Assembly: GCA_903927495.1 (NCBI GenBank)
Contig: CAIYNH010000423.1
Coordinates: 1-6,434, forward strand
Length of the DNA: 6,434 bases
Reading direction: 5' to 3'
Origin: an uncultured beta proteobacterium
Lineage (GTDB): Bacteria > Pseudomonadota > Gammaproteobacteria > Burkholderiales > Burkholderiaceae_C
The notes beneath the pieces are model-generated. The model had not been told where the DNA came from, searched no databases, and saw only the letters and a program-made list of their open reading frames with translations. This document shows, one piece after another, positions 1 through 6,434 of the stretch (position 1 is the first letter of the stretch; each line of letters opens with the position of its first letter). The position numbers were made by a program, and so were the translations under genes.

Positions 1-444
1 CCCGCCACCACCGTACCCGTCGACTTGTGCGTCGAGCAAAATGGCTTGGGCTTGTGAATAATCTTGGGCGAATTTTAAAAGATCAAAGCGATGACCTGCT
101 ACCCCCATGGGAATACGCGCCGCTCGCAGGTAGGGGCGCTTGCCTTGGTCACTGGCGAGCCAGCATTGCTCAGGCGTTTCATCACCATGAAATTGGGCTA
201 TAGAGCCTGTCACGCTTGCACAAGCAGCTATTATTTTTGAAGTATCTTCGTTGACAAACAAGAGCACCGGAGTGACAAATGGCGGCAAGCGCCGGGCCAG
301 TGCGGCGGCTCGCGTCACGCTGACATACCGAGGGCTTTTGTTGTAAAGGACAAAACCAATGGCATCGGCACCTGCGGTTACTGCCGCATCGACATCCGCT
401 TCGCGGGTCAAACCGCAAATTTTGATCCGGGTTCGGGTGCTCAT
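1..444 (-). CDS. trpF: Phosphoribosylanthranilate isomerase, partial (C-terminus beyond window edge)
   Basis: TrpF is a cytoplasmic (beta/alpha)8-barrel enzyme that isomerises N-(5'-phosphoribosyl)anthranilate to the 1-deoxyribulose form (CdRP) in tryptophan synthesis. I translated the minus strand from the ATG at 444-442 and obtained 148 residues with no stop. Visible family motifs are KICGLT at residues 8-13 (Cys10 is the expected general base), GADAIGFV at 25-32, SPRYV at 37-41, LLFVN at 61-65, QFHGDE at 84-89 and LLDA at 136-139 (Asp138 is the expected general acid). The frame reaches the edge in GYGGGG, the start of the phosphate-binding glycine loop, so roughly the last quarter to third of the protein is missing because the window ends, not because the gene is broken. 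The start overlaps the truA stop as ATGA, and a partial Shine-Dalgarno, GGACGGA, lies at -12 to -6. In relatives trpB, trpA and accD usually follow; they are not visible here. Confidence 0.96.
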   Translation of the reverse strand, partial: MSTRTRIKICGLTREADVDAAVTAGADAIGFVLYNKSPRYVSVTRAAALARRLPPFVTPVLLFVNEDTSKIIAACASVTGSIAQFHGDETPEQCWLASDQGKRPYLRAARIPMGVAGHRFDLLKFAQDYSQAQAILLDAQVDGYGGGG

Positions 445-1223
445 GGTAATCCGTCCAAAAGTGGTGTTTGCTCTGGCATACCCCAGCGTGCTTCATAACG
501 CGGGCCCAAAAAGTACAACCCATGCGGTGAAAAGGTGGGGGCGGCAGCATCCCGGTCACGCGCTGCCAGCACTTCTTTAAGCCACAGCGGTGCTTGACGC
601 TGTTCGCCGACAGCGATCAGGCAGCCCATGATGTTGCGAATCATGTGGTGCAAAAAGGCGTTGGCTTCAAATTCAAAGCGCCAGTAGGCACCACGGCGTG
701 TGATGCTGATCCCCAGCAAGGTTTTGACCGGTGACAAAGCCTGACAAGCGCTGGCGCGAAATGAGGTGAAATCGTGCTCTCCAAGCAGGTGTTGGGCGGC
801 TTGCTGCATCAAATCGAAATTCAGTGGCCGATAGGCCCAGCCCACCCGCCCGCTATCGACACTGGGGCGGACCGGGGACTCCAGCAAGATGTAGGCGTAA
901 CGGCGCGACAGGGCACAGGCGCGGCAATGAAATTCATGGGGCACAAACTGCGCCCATTGCACGGCAATGTCGTGTGGCAGATAGGCATTGGGGCCACGCA
1001 CCCAGGATGATTGTGGCCGCTCCAGCGGTGTATCGAAATGGATCACTTGCATCAGGGCATGCACACCCGCATCGGTGCGTCCGGCGCACAGGGTAGAAAC
1101 TTTGTGCCGGGTAAATTTGCCCAGTGCTTGCTCGAGCTTGTCTTGTACAGTTTGTCCGGACGACTGGCTTTGCCAGCCTTGGTACGCTAGCCCGTTGTAG
1201 CTGATGCCCAGTGCCAACCTCAC
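441..1223 (-). CDS. truA: tRNA pseudouridine(38-40) synthase TruA
   Basis: TruA converts uridine to pseudouridine at positions 38, 39 and 40 in the anticodon stem-loop of many tRNAs, in the cytoplasm, as a homodimer without cofactor. The 260-residue protein has the expected family length. It shows the N-terminal ISYNGLAYQGWQSQ (7-20), the catalytic motif AGRTDAGVHA (47-56) with nucleophile Asp51, RRYAYIL (about 136-142), GEHDFTSFRA (about 167-176) and the C-terminal FLHHMIRNIMG segment. The start is GTG: reading upstream in this frame there is no ATG, GTG or TTG before an in-frame TAA inside the end of fimV. A TTG two codons further in is the only close alternative. No strong Shine-Dalgarno precedes the GTG, and it begins 19 bp after the fimV stop, so it probably relies on transcription and ribosomes arriving from fimV. 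Its TGA overlaps the trpF ATG. Confidence 0.97.
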   Translation of the reverse strand: MRLALGISYNGLAYQGWQSQSSGQTVQDKLEQALGKFTRHKVSTLCAGRTDAGVHALMQVIHFDTPLERPQSSWVRGPNAYLPHDIAVQWAQFVPHEFHCRACALSRRYAYILLESPVRPSVDSGRVGWAYRPLNFDLMQQAAQHLLGEHDFTSFRASACQALSPVKTLLGISITRRGAYWRFEFEANAFLHHMIRNIMGCLIAVGEQRQAPLWLKEVLAARDRDAAAPTFSPHGLYFLGPRYEARWGMPEQTPLLDGLP

Positions 1224-1242
1224 GGTGTCACGCCAGGCCGGC

Positions 1243-3831
1243 TCAAAGGCGACTGAGTGCGCGCTGGGCTTTGGCTCTTATGTCGCCGGCGGCTTCTGCG
1301 ATCACCTCTTCAATCAGGGCACGGGCACCATCGTCATCACCGATGGCCTGGAACTCTTCAGCCAGCGCCAACTTGGTTTCAAGTGGGTTTTCAGCCGGAA
1401 TCGCCAAAGCACCCGACTCGGTAACCGGGTCTTCTTCCAAATCAAGCGACAGCGAACCCAGGTCAAATTCAAGCATGCCGGCATCAATCGCCGCAGCAGG
1501 CGGGGGCGTTGCTTTGCTTGCTACCGGGGAAATTGACATGGCTCGGTCAAAATTCGGTTTTTCCTTGAGCGGATCAGCTCCGGCGGACTGTGTGCCGGCT
1601 GACAGATCAATATCCGGCAACGAAAAATCAAGCGTATCAACCATCGGTGCTGCGAACGCTGAAGGTATGGGTTCTGGACTTTCGGCAGCAGCGCTGAAAT
1701 CCAGGCCCAGTGCTGGCAAGGGTTCGGATTGGCTGTCCCGATTCAGCCCCGGCTGGCTTAGCTGGAACTGTTGTGTGGGTTCTGGTGCCTCATCTAACGA
1801 AAAATCGAGATCAAGATCAAGATCAATGCCGCCCTCGGTTGGGGCTGCTCTGGCTTGAACTGCAGCCCCAGCCTCGGGCGTGGATTGAGCGCCAGCTTGC
1901 AGTGCTTTGGCAGGTGCAGCGGAGCCTTCGGCAGGATGACCTCCCGGGCTGTACAGCGCATTGTCAGGGTCAAGTTCAAGCCCGGATTCGCAGATTTTTT
2001 CCCATGGTGCGCCGCTGCCATTGGTCAAGTTGAAGGCCAGGGTGGCGTAAGCCTCGAAGGCCTTGACATCGTGCCGTTTGGCGTAGATTTCGAGCAGTTT
2101 TTGATGAATGCTGAGGCGATTAGGCTGAGTGCGAAGCGCGTCTTTCAAAATCTCTTCGGCTTGGATGTCGCGCCCGTAAGCCAGGTAAACATCTGCCTCT
2201 GCGACCGGGTCAACATCATCAACGGCATCAAGTTGGCTCGGTGAATACACCATGGATGATCCGGTTGCCAGGTTTTCATTGGTGTTGATACTTTGCCCAC
2301 CACTGTTGCCAAAGAAGGATTCGGGTGAAGATCGGCTCTCAAGGAAGGAGCTGTCAACCGACTGTGCTTTCTTGCGCTGTCTGCTTTTGTAAACACCCAG
2401 ACCGAGCATCAGGGCTACCAAACCAACGGCTCCGGCAGGAAGCAAGGGGTTATCAATCAAATCGTCAATAAAACCGGGCTCCGGTGCTGGCTCGACCACG
2501 GCGGAAGCTGGCTTGACGGCAGCCGATGCCGGTTTGCTGGGCTCTGAGGCGGCTATTACCGGTGCTGCCGGACTGGCGGCGGATACTGGTGCTTGTGCGA
2601 CAGCAGGCGCGGAGGCCGGGAGGTTGACCGGCACTGCCGGCAAGACGCTTGCCGTAGCACTGACCGGGCTGGCTTTGGGCAGCCCTGTTGGCGCGCTGGA
2701 GGCGCTTGCCAATTTATTCAGATCAGCAATATTCTTGGCAATTTCAGCGCTGCGGCTGGCCGCTTCCTGGGCGCTGCGTGCCTGGGCGAGTTGTTCCTCA
2801 TTGGACTTGCCTTGGACAACACCTTTGGTCAGTGTGAGTTTGTCAGGGGTCACCACGACAGGTTTTTTGTCTTGCACGGTGGCTTGCACCTGACCGCTGA
2901 TGTTTCGGTTTGCCGGCGCAACTTGAGCGGTGGGTGCACCTTCAGCAAGTCTTCTGCGGAAATCGTTGAAATCCTGACTTTGCGCGATGATGATCTGGCT
3001 GGCTTGCGCAGGTGTCGTGGCATTGGCTTGCTCTTCTGTGGGCAAGCTGAGAACCGCTCCGGCCTTGATGCGGTTGACGTTATCCCGAATGAATGCTTCC
3101 GGATTGGCGCGCATCATGGCAACCAGCATTTGGTCCAGGGAAATATTGGCTGGTTTGATGGCAGCAGCAATTTTGCTTGCGGTTTCACCGGGCTTGACGG
3201 TGACTTGCTGACTCTCTTTTGGGCTGGCAGCTGGAATCAATTTGGCTGCTGCAGCTGGAGTGGTTTTGTTGGGCTCAGGGGTGGGGCGATTGACCGTCAC
3301 CGGAGCTGCTGCACTTGGCGTGGGCGCTTCAGGTTTTGCGGCTGTCGGGGCTGCAGGCTGCACGCGCGCGGGCGCTGGCAATTGGGCTGAGGTGGGCAAG
3401 GGCGTGCTGGCTGTACGCAGATGAGGCGGATCAAACAGCATCGTGTAGTCACGCACGATGCGTCCAGAGTTCCAACTGGCCTCAAGAATCATGTCAACAA
3501 ACGGGTCGTCGATCGGGCGGTCGCTGGTCAGACGTACGTAAGCGCGACCATCGGCACGTCTTAGAAAAATGCTTTGCATGCCAGCCATGGCCGGGTTGTA
3601 TTCCAGCCCTGCAGCCTTGAAGGCCTCAGGCAAGGCGATCAGAATTCTTAGCGAGGCAGATTCTTCAGCATTGATGTCAGGGATGTCAATATCAGCTTTC
3701 AGTGGCTCACCCAAAGCCGATAAGACAGTGAGTTTTCCTAAGGACAAAGCTAGGGCGTTGGTTCCCCATAAACCCAAAAGTGAAACCACCGTTATGGCGG
3801 CAACTTGCCATCGATGTGACTTAGCAATCAA
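1243..3831 (-). CDS. fimV: FimV/HubP-type polar hub protein (LysM, one membrane span, TPR)
   Basis: FimV-family proteins sit at the cell pole, bind peptidoglycan and organise type IV pili, twitching motility and other polar machinery. The 862-residue protein shows the full architecture: signal sequence 1-28 (cleavage likely after Ala-Leu-Ala), conserved FimV N-terminal domain about 29-136, Ala/Pro-rich linker 140-207, LysM about 210-265 (VKPGETASKIA, then RIKAGAVLSLP), a likely coiled coil 342-375, a second Ala/Pro linker 378-452, one membrane span about 463-480 followed by basic KSRQRKK (cytoplasmic side), TPR-like helices about 541-625, an acidic low-complexity tail with repeated LDFSL-type motifs 665-800, and the conserved FimV C-terminal helical domain about 815-860 (LETKLALAEEFQAIGD). 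The start is TTG at 3831-3829 with GGAG eight bases upstream. Only two CTG codons lie between it and the upstream in-frame stop, and no ATG occurs before the N-terminal domain. The frame is intact. Pilus function is inferred; no pilus genes are in the window. Confidence 0.95.
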   Translation of the reverse strand: MIAKSHRWQVAAITVVSLLGLWGTNALALSLGKLTVLSALGEPLKADIDIPDINAEESASLRILIALPEAFKAAGLEYNPAMAGMQSIFLRRADGRAYVRLTSDRPIDDPFVDMILEASWNSGRIVRDYTMLFDPPHLRTASTPLPTSAQLPAPARVQPAAPTAAKPEAPTPSAAAPVTVNRPTPEPNKTTPAAAAKLIPAASPKESQQVTVKPGETASKIAAAIKPANISLDQMLVAMMRANPEAFIRDNVNRIKAGAVLSLPTEEQANATTPAQASQIIIAQSQDFNDFRRRLAEGAPTAQVAPANRNISGQVQATVQDKKPVVVTPDKLTLTKGVVQGKSNEEQLAQARSAQEAASRSAEIAKNIADLNKLASASSAPTGLPKASPVSATASVLPAVPVNLPASAPAVAQAPVSAASPAAPVIAASEPSKPASAAVKPASAVVEPAPEPGFIDDLIDNPLLPAGAVGLVALMLGLGVYKSRQRKKAQSVDSSFLESRSSPESFFGNSGGQSINTNENLATGSSMVYSPSQLDAVDDVDPVAEADVYLAYGRDIQAEEILKDALRTQPNRLSIHQKLLEIYAKRHDVKAFEAYATLAFNLTNGSGAPWEKICESGLELDPDNALYSPGGHPAEGSAAPAKALQAGAQSTPEAGAAVQARAAPTEGGIDLDLDLDFSLDEAPEPTQQFQLSQPGLNRDSQSEPLPALGLDFSAAAESPEPIPSAFAAPMVDTLDFSLPDIDLSAGTQSAGADPLKEKPNFDRAMSISPVASKATPPPAAAIDAGMLEFDLGSLSLDLEEDPVTESGALAIPAENPLETKLALAEEFQAIGDDDGARALIEEVIAEAAGDIRAKAQRALSRL
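1809..1826 (-). repeat. In-frame hexanucleotide repeat (three units) in fimV
   Basis: Three perfect tandem copies of GATCAA on the plus strand (phased GATCTT on the coding strand) encode the Leu-Asp alternation at FimV residues 669-675. Because the unit is six bases, a gain or loss of copies would lengthen or shorten the acidic tail by Asp-Leu pairs without breaking the frame. Confidence 0.8.
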
Positions 3832-3839
3832 TTTGTGGA

Positions 3840-3843
3840 CTCC
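3840..3843 (-). promoter_or_regulatory. Ribosome binding site deciding the fimV TTG start
   Basis: The minus strand reads GGAG here, with an 8-base spacer to the TTG at 3831-3829. This ideal spacing, together with the lack of ATG or GTG in the frame back to the stop at 3877-3879, is the main support for a TTG start and for the complete signal peptide beginning MIAKSHRWQ. Confidence 0.7.
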
Positions 3844-3978
3844 GGTTTTCAGCCAGCGAAAGTACAGGCAAGCACCTTAGCATTATTGCCCTGATCTGAC
3901 AAGTTAAGACGGCGTGTGCACCTGCCGCCTGCTCGGCATGCTCGCCAAGTGGCAATTCTATGTGGTGCAACGACAACG

Positions 3979-4011
3979 GCCAGCCGCCGCTTGACTTTGG
4001 GCTGGGCTGGC
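3979..4011 (-). repeat. Inverted repeat in the asd-fimV gap, possible weak terminator
   Basis: GCCAGCC (3979-3985) and GGCTGGC (4005-4011) are perfect inverted repeats around a 19-base loop, 22 bases beyond the asd stop. A shorter-loop alternative pairs CAGCC at 3981-3985 with GGCTG at 4000-4004. No T-run follows on the minus strand, so it is not a standard intrinsic terminator. It could stabilise the 3' end of the asd message or be chance in GC-rich sequence. The rest of the 202-bp gap (3832-4033) holds no gene I can support. An AATAAT on the minus strand (3887-3882) resembles a -10 box for fimV but has no good -35 partner. Confidence 0.35.
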
Positions 4012-4033
4012 GGTCCATCTTGATATCAGTGAA

Positions 4034-5197
4034 TTATGCAGACAGCAAAATTCGCAGCATGCGCCGCAGCGGCTCGGCTGCACCCCACAGCAGTTGGTCA
4101 CCAATGGTGAAAGCGCCCACATACTCTGGCCCCATGGCAAGCTTGCGGATGCGTCCCACCGGAATCGTCAAAGTGCCGGTAACGGCGACTGGGGTCAGGT
4201 CTTTGATGGTGGCCTCGCGGGTGTTAGGCACCACTTTGACCCAGGCGTTATCAGCGGCGAGCAGGGCTTCAATGTCTGCAGACGGTATATTTTTCTTGAG
4301 TTTAAAGGTCAGGGCCTGGCTGTGACAGCGCATGGCACCCACGCGCACGCAAAAGCCATCAACCGGGGTCTCGGCACTGCCAAAGGCTGCGCCCTGACCC
4401 AGGATTTTGTTGGTCTCGGCCATGCCTTTCCATTCTTCGCGGGACATGCCCCAGCCAGCTTCATCAGATTGCTTGCCAACCCCGAGGTCTTTGTCAATCC
4501 AGGGAATGAGTGAGCCACCTAGCGGCACACCAAAATTGCTGGTCTCGGCAGCAGTCAGGGAACGTTGCTTGGCGATGACCTTGCGGTCAATTTCTAGAAT
4601 TGCCGATTTGGGATCGTCCAGCAAGGATTTCACCTCGGCGTTGAGCGTGCCAAACTGAGTCAGCAACTCGCGCATGTGCTGGGCTCCACCACCACTGGCA
4701 GCTTGATAGGTTTGGGTGCTCATCCACTCGACTAGCCCGGCTTTGTAAAGTGCCCCTACGCCCATCAGCATGCAACTCACCGTGCAGTTGCCACCAATCC
4801 AGTTGTTGCCACCTTTGCTCAAAGCCGTCTGTATTACCGGTAGGTTGACCGGGTCCAGAATGATGATGGCATCGTCTTTCATACGCAGGGTGGAGGCTGC
4901 GTCGATCCAGTGCCCCGTCCAGCCCGCAGCCCGCAATTTTGGAAAAACTTCAGTGGTGTAGTCGCCTCCTTGAGCGCTGATGATGATGTCGCACTTTTTT
5001 AATGCCTCAATGTCAAAAGCATCTTTGAGCTTGGTCTCGTTTTTTGCCAGTGCCGGTGCCGCACCGCCCGCGTTGGAGGTAGAAAAAAACACGGGTTCGA
5101 TCAAATCAAAATCACCTTCGGACTGCATCCGGTCAATCAATACCGAGCCCACCATGCCACGCCATCCGACCAAACCGACCAAGTTACCTACTTTCAT
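4034..5197 (-). CDS. asd: Aspartate-semialdehyde dehydrogenase, E. coli (gamma) type
   Basis: Asd reduces beta-aspartyl phosphate to aspartate-4-semialdehyde with NADPH. This is the branch point to lysine and diaminopimelate (cell wall), threonine, methionine and isoleucine; the enzyme is cytoplasmic and usually dimeric. The 387-residue protein is slightly longer than E. coli Asd. It has the nucleotide-binding [10 protein letters not shown] (11-20), FFSTSNAGG (37-45), the active-site GGNCTVSCM (135-143) with nucleophile Cys138, [18 protein letters not shown] (285-302) with the expected catalytic histidine His292, and the C-terminal [11 protein letters not shown] typical of the E. coli branch. 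The start is ATG with AAGGA six bases upstream, and the N-terminus [17 protein letters not shown] is canonical, so it needs no extension. It lies 129 bp after leuB and 202 bp before fimV. Only one asd copy is present; P. aeruginosa carries a second asd-like gene at this place. Confidence 0.98.
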   Translation of the reverse strand: MKVGNLVGLVGWRGMVGSVLIDRMQSEGDFDLIEPVFFSTSNAGGAAPALAKNETKLKDAFDIEALKKCDIIISAQGGDYTTEVFPKLRAAGWTGHWIDAASTLRMKDDAIIILDPVNLPVIQTALSKGGNNWIGGNCTVSCMLMGVGALYKAGLVEWMSTQTYQAASGGGAQHMRELLTQFGTLNAEVKSLLDDPKSAILEIDRKVIAKQRSLTAAETSNFGVPLGGSLIPWIDKDLGVGKQSDEAGWGMSREEWKGMAETNKILGQGAAFGSAETPVDGFCVRVGAMRCHSQALTFKLKKNIPSADIEALLAADNAWVKVVPNTREATIKDLTPVAVTGTLTIPVGRIRKLAMGPEYVGAFTIGDQLLWGAAEPLRRMLRILLSA

Positions 5198-5203
5198 TGT
5201 TTT

Positions 5204-5208
5204 TCCTT
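5204..5208 (-). promoter_or_regulatory. Ribosome binding site of asd
   Basis: The minus strand reads AAGGA with a 6-base spacer to the asd ATG. It is the clearest Shine-Dalgarno in the window and suggests that asd is translated independently and strongly. Confidence 0.75.
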
Positions 5209-5243
5209 TGAATGCGAATTGAGATTTGTTGCGACTACCCAGC

Positions 5244-5261
5244 AGGGCAGTACTTTGCCCT
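5244..5261 (-). repeat. Small hairpin in the asd leader
   Basis: AGGGCA (5244-5249) and TGCCCT (5256-5261) form a perfect 6-bp inverted repeat around a 6-base loop, about 47 bases upstream of the asd start. On the minus strand it is preceded by TTTT and not followed by a T-run, so it is not an intrinsic terminator for leuB. It could be an operator-like dyad, a leader RNA stem or chance. The remainder of the 129-bp leuB-asd gap is AT-richer than the genes, but I could not find a convincing pair of -35 and -10 boxes. Confidence 0.35.
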
Positions 5262-5326
5262 AAAAGTTAAGCGTATTTACTGGAATGCTACGAATTTTTG
5301 CACTTTGATCTTGCCACGTGCGGGTT

Positions 5327-6409
5327 TTACAGGGCCTGGACCACTGCGTTACCCATTTCCAGAGTGCTGACACGGGTGCTGCCTGTGCTGTAGATGTCAG
5401 AGGTTCGCAGACCCTGCGCCAGCACCTGTTTGACGGCCGCTTCGATGCGTTGCGCTGCGGCTTCCTGATTCAGGCTAAAGCGCAGCATCATGGCTGCACT
5501 CAGGATGGTGGCGAGCGGGTTGGCAATGCCCTTGCCGGCAATGTCTGGGGCGCTGCCGTGGCTGGGTTCAAACAGGCCCTGGCTATTGGCGTTCATTGAG
5601 GCAGAAGGCAGCATGCCGATGGAGCCTGTGAGCATGGAAGCCTCGTCACTCAAAATATCGCCAAACATATTGCCGGTGACCACCACATCAAACTTCTTGG
5701 GTGCGCGCACCAGTTGCATGGCGGCGTTATCGACGTACATATGATCCAGTGCGATGTCCGGGTACTGCAGACCGACCTCAGTGACCACGTCTTTCCAGAA
5801 CTGGAATGTTTCGAGCACATTGGCCTTGTCGACGCTGGTGACGCGCCCTTCGGACCCAGCCGCTTTGCGCTTGCGTGCCGCCTGAAATGCCACATGGGCG
5901 ATGCGCTCAATCTCGGGGCGGCTGTAGCGCATGGTGTCAAAGGCTTCTTCAGCTCCAGGAAAGTGCCCGTCAGTGGCGTTACGCCGGCCACGGGGCTGAC
6001 CAAAGTAAATGTCGCCCGTTAGTTCGCGGATGATCAGAATGTCCAAGCCGGAAATCAGTTCCGGTTTCAGGCTGGAGGCACCGACCAGTTCCTGGTAACA
6101 AATTGCCGGGCGGAAATTGGCAAACAGACCCAGGTTCTTGCGCAAGCCCAAAATGGCTTGCTCGGGCCGCAACGGCCGATCCAAGGTGTCGTATTTCCAG
6201 TCCCCGACCGCACCAAACAGGATCGCATCGGCTTCTTTGGCCAGTTTCAGGGTGGACTCGGGCAGTGGGTGGCCATGGGCTTCATATGCTGCGCCACCAA
6301 CCAGGGCAGTCTCCATTTCGAAATTCAAATCAAGCGCCCTTAGCACCTTGACGGCCTCAGAGACAATTTCAGTACCGATACCGTCACCGGGAAGAATGGC
6401 AATTTTCAT
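5327..6409 (-). CDS. leuB: 3-isopropylmalate dehydrogenase
   Basis: LeuB oxidises and decarboxylates (2R,3S)-3-isopropylmalate with NAD+ to 2-ketoisocaproate precursors in leucine synthesis. It acts in the cytoplasm as a homodimer needing Mg2+ or Mn2+. The 360 residues match the usual length. Motifs are the N-terminal [37 protein letters not shown] (81-101), in two parts around substrate arginines 90 and 100; [10 protein letters not shown] (128-137) with Arg128 and Tyr135; DKANVL (194-199) with Lys195; [11 protein letters not shown] (224-234) with Asp227; the family signature [12 protein letters not shown] (247-258) with metal-binding Asp251 and Asp255; and the NAD-binding [14 protein letters not shown] (281-294). 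Position 13 is Thr where many homologues have Pro, a variant I associate with Burkholderiales. The start is ATG at the canonical N-terminus, although the 25 bases upstream in the window show no clear Shine-Dalgarno. leuC and leuD normally precede it and would lie beyond the right edge. Confidence 0.98.
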   Translation of the reverse strand: MKIAILPGDGIGTEIVSEAVKVLRALDLNFEMETALVGGAAYEAHGHPLPESTLKLAKEADAILFGAVGDWKYDTLDRPLRPEQAILGLRKNLGLFANFRPAICYQELVGASSLKPELISGLDILIIRELTGDIYFGQPRGRRNATDGHFPGAEEAFDTMRYSRPEIERIAHVAFQAARKRKAAGSEGRVTSVDKANVLETFQFWKDVVTEVGLQYPDIALDHMYVDNAAMQLVRAPKKFDVVVTGNMFGDILSDEASMLTGSIGMLPSASMNANSQGLFEPSHGSAPDIAGKGIANPLATILSAAMMLRFSLNQEAAAQRIEAAVKQVLAQGLRTSDIYSTGSTRVSTLEMGNAVVQAL

Positions 6410-6434
6410 GTGGATTTAAAGTGTTGGGAACCGC

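Noticed and set aside
182..559. Minus-strand 125-codon frame across the truA/trpF junction
   Set aside because: It overlaps both truA and trpF in a different frame; the trpF frame beginning at 444 carries all the conserved motifs, so this is a shadow.
1211..1858. Plus-strand open frame of 215 codons antisense to the fimV tail
   Set aside because: Its Ser/Ala/Gly-rich product is the low-complexity mirror of the FimV acidic tail; no domain or independent gene context supports it.
2593..3390. Plus-strand open frame of 265 codons antisense to fimV
   Set aside because: It lies wholly inside the well-supported fimV gene, is rich in Cys, Gly and Arg as expected from the complement of Ala/Pro-rich coding sequence, and shows no recognisable domain.
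3882..3902. Possible fimV promoter: TTGTCA and AATAAT on the minus strand
   Set aside because: The two boxes are only 9 bases apart, far from the usual 16-18, and no other good -35 partner is present.
3821..4018. Minus-strand 65-codon frame spanning the asd-fimV gap and overlapping the fimV start
   Set aside because: It has no clear ribosome site, no recognisable family and unremarkable composition; a leader peptide role cannot be supported from the sequence.

Overview
This window looks like ordinary chromosomal DNA from a betaproteobacterium, most likely Burkholderiales (Comamonadaceae-like, for example Rhodoferax or a relative). That placement rests on the gene order, the E. coli-type Asd, the LeuB N-terminus with GDGIGTE, and the FimV architecture. 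It is an inference from remembered family features, not from a database search.

All five genes lie on the minus strand, so transcription reads from the right edge to the left. In that order they are: leuB (3-isopropylmalate dehydrogenase, 6409-5327); a 129-bp gap containing a small hairpin; asd (aspartate-semialdehyde dehydrogenase, 5197-4034); a 202-bp gap with an inverted repeat just after asd; fimV (polar LysM/TPR inner-membrane hub protein, 3831-1243, TTG start); a 19-bp gap; truA (tRNA pseudouridine synthase, 1223-441, GTG start); and trpF (phosphoribosylanthranilate isomerase, from 444, overlapping truA by 4 bases). trpF runs off the left edge after 148 codons. All reading frames are intact. 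There are no RNA genes, mobile elements, CRISPR arrays or signs of recent transfer. No stretch over 300 bases lacks a gene.

The order leuB-asd-fimV-truA-trpF is an old conserved arrangement in beta- and gammaproteobacteria (Pseudomonas aeruginosa has a version with a second asd-like gene before fimV). It mixes amino-acid biosynthesis (leucine, the aspartate family, tryptophan) with tRNA modification and a cell-pole organiser. fimV, truA and trpF are packed tightly enough to be one transcript. leuB and asd could be expressed separately or by read-through.

I found no previously undescribed system. The points worth a second look are modest: two non-ATG starts, a translational-coupling overlap, a short in-frame hexanucleotide repeat with a repeated acidic motif in the FimV tail, and two hairpins in the gaps.
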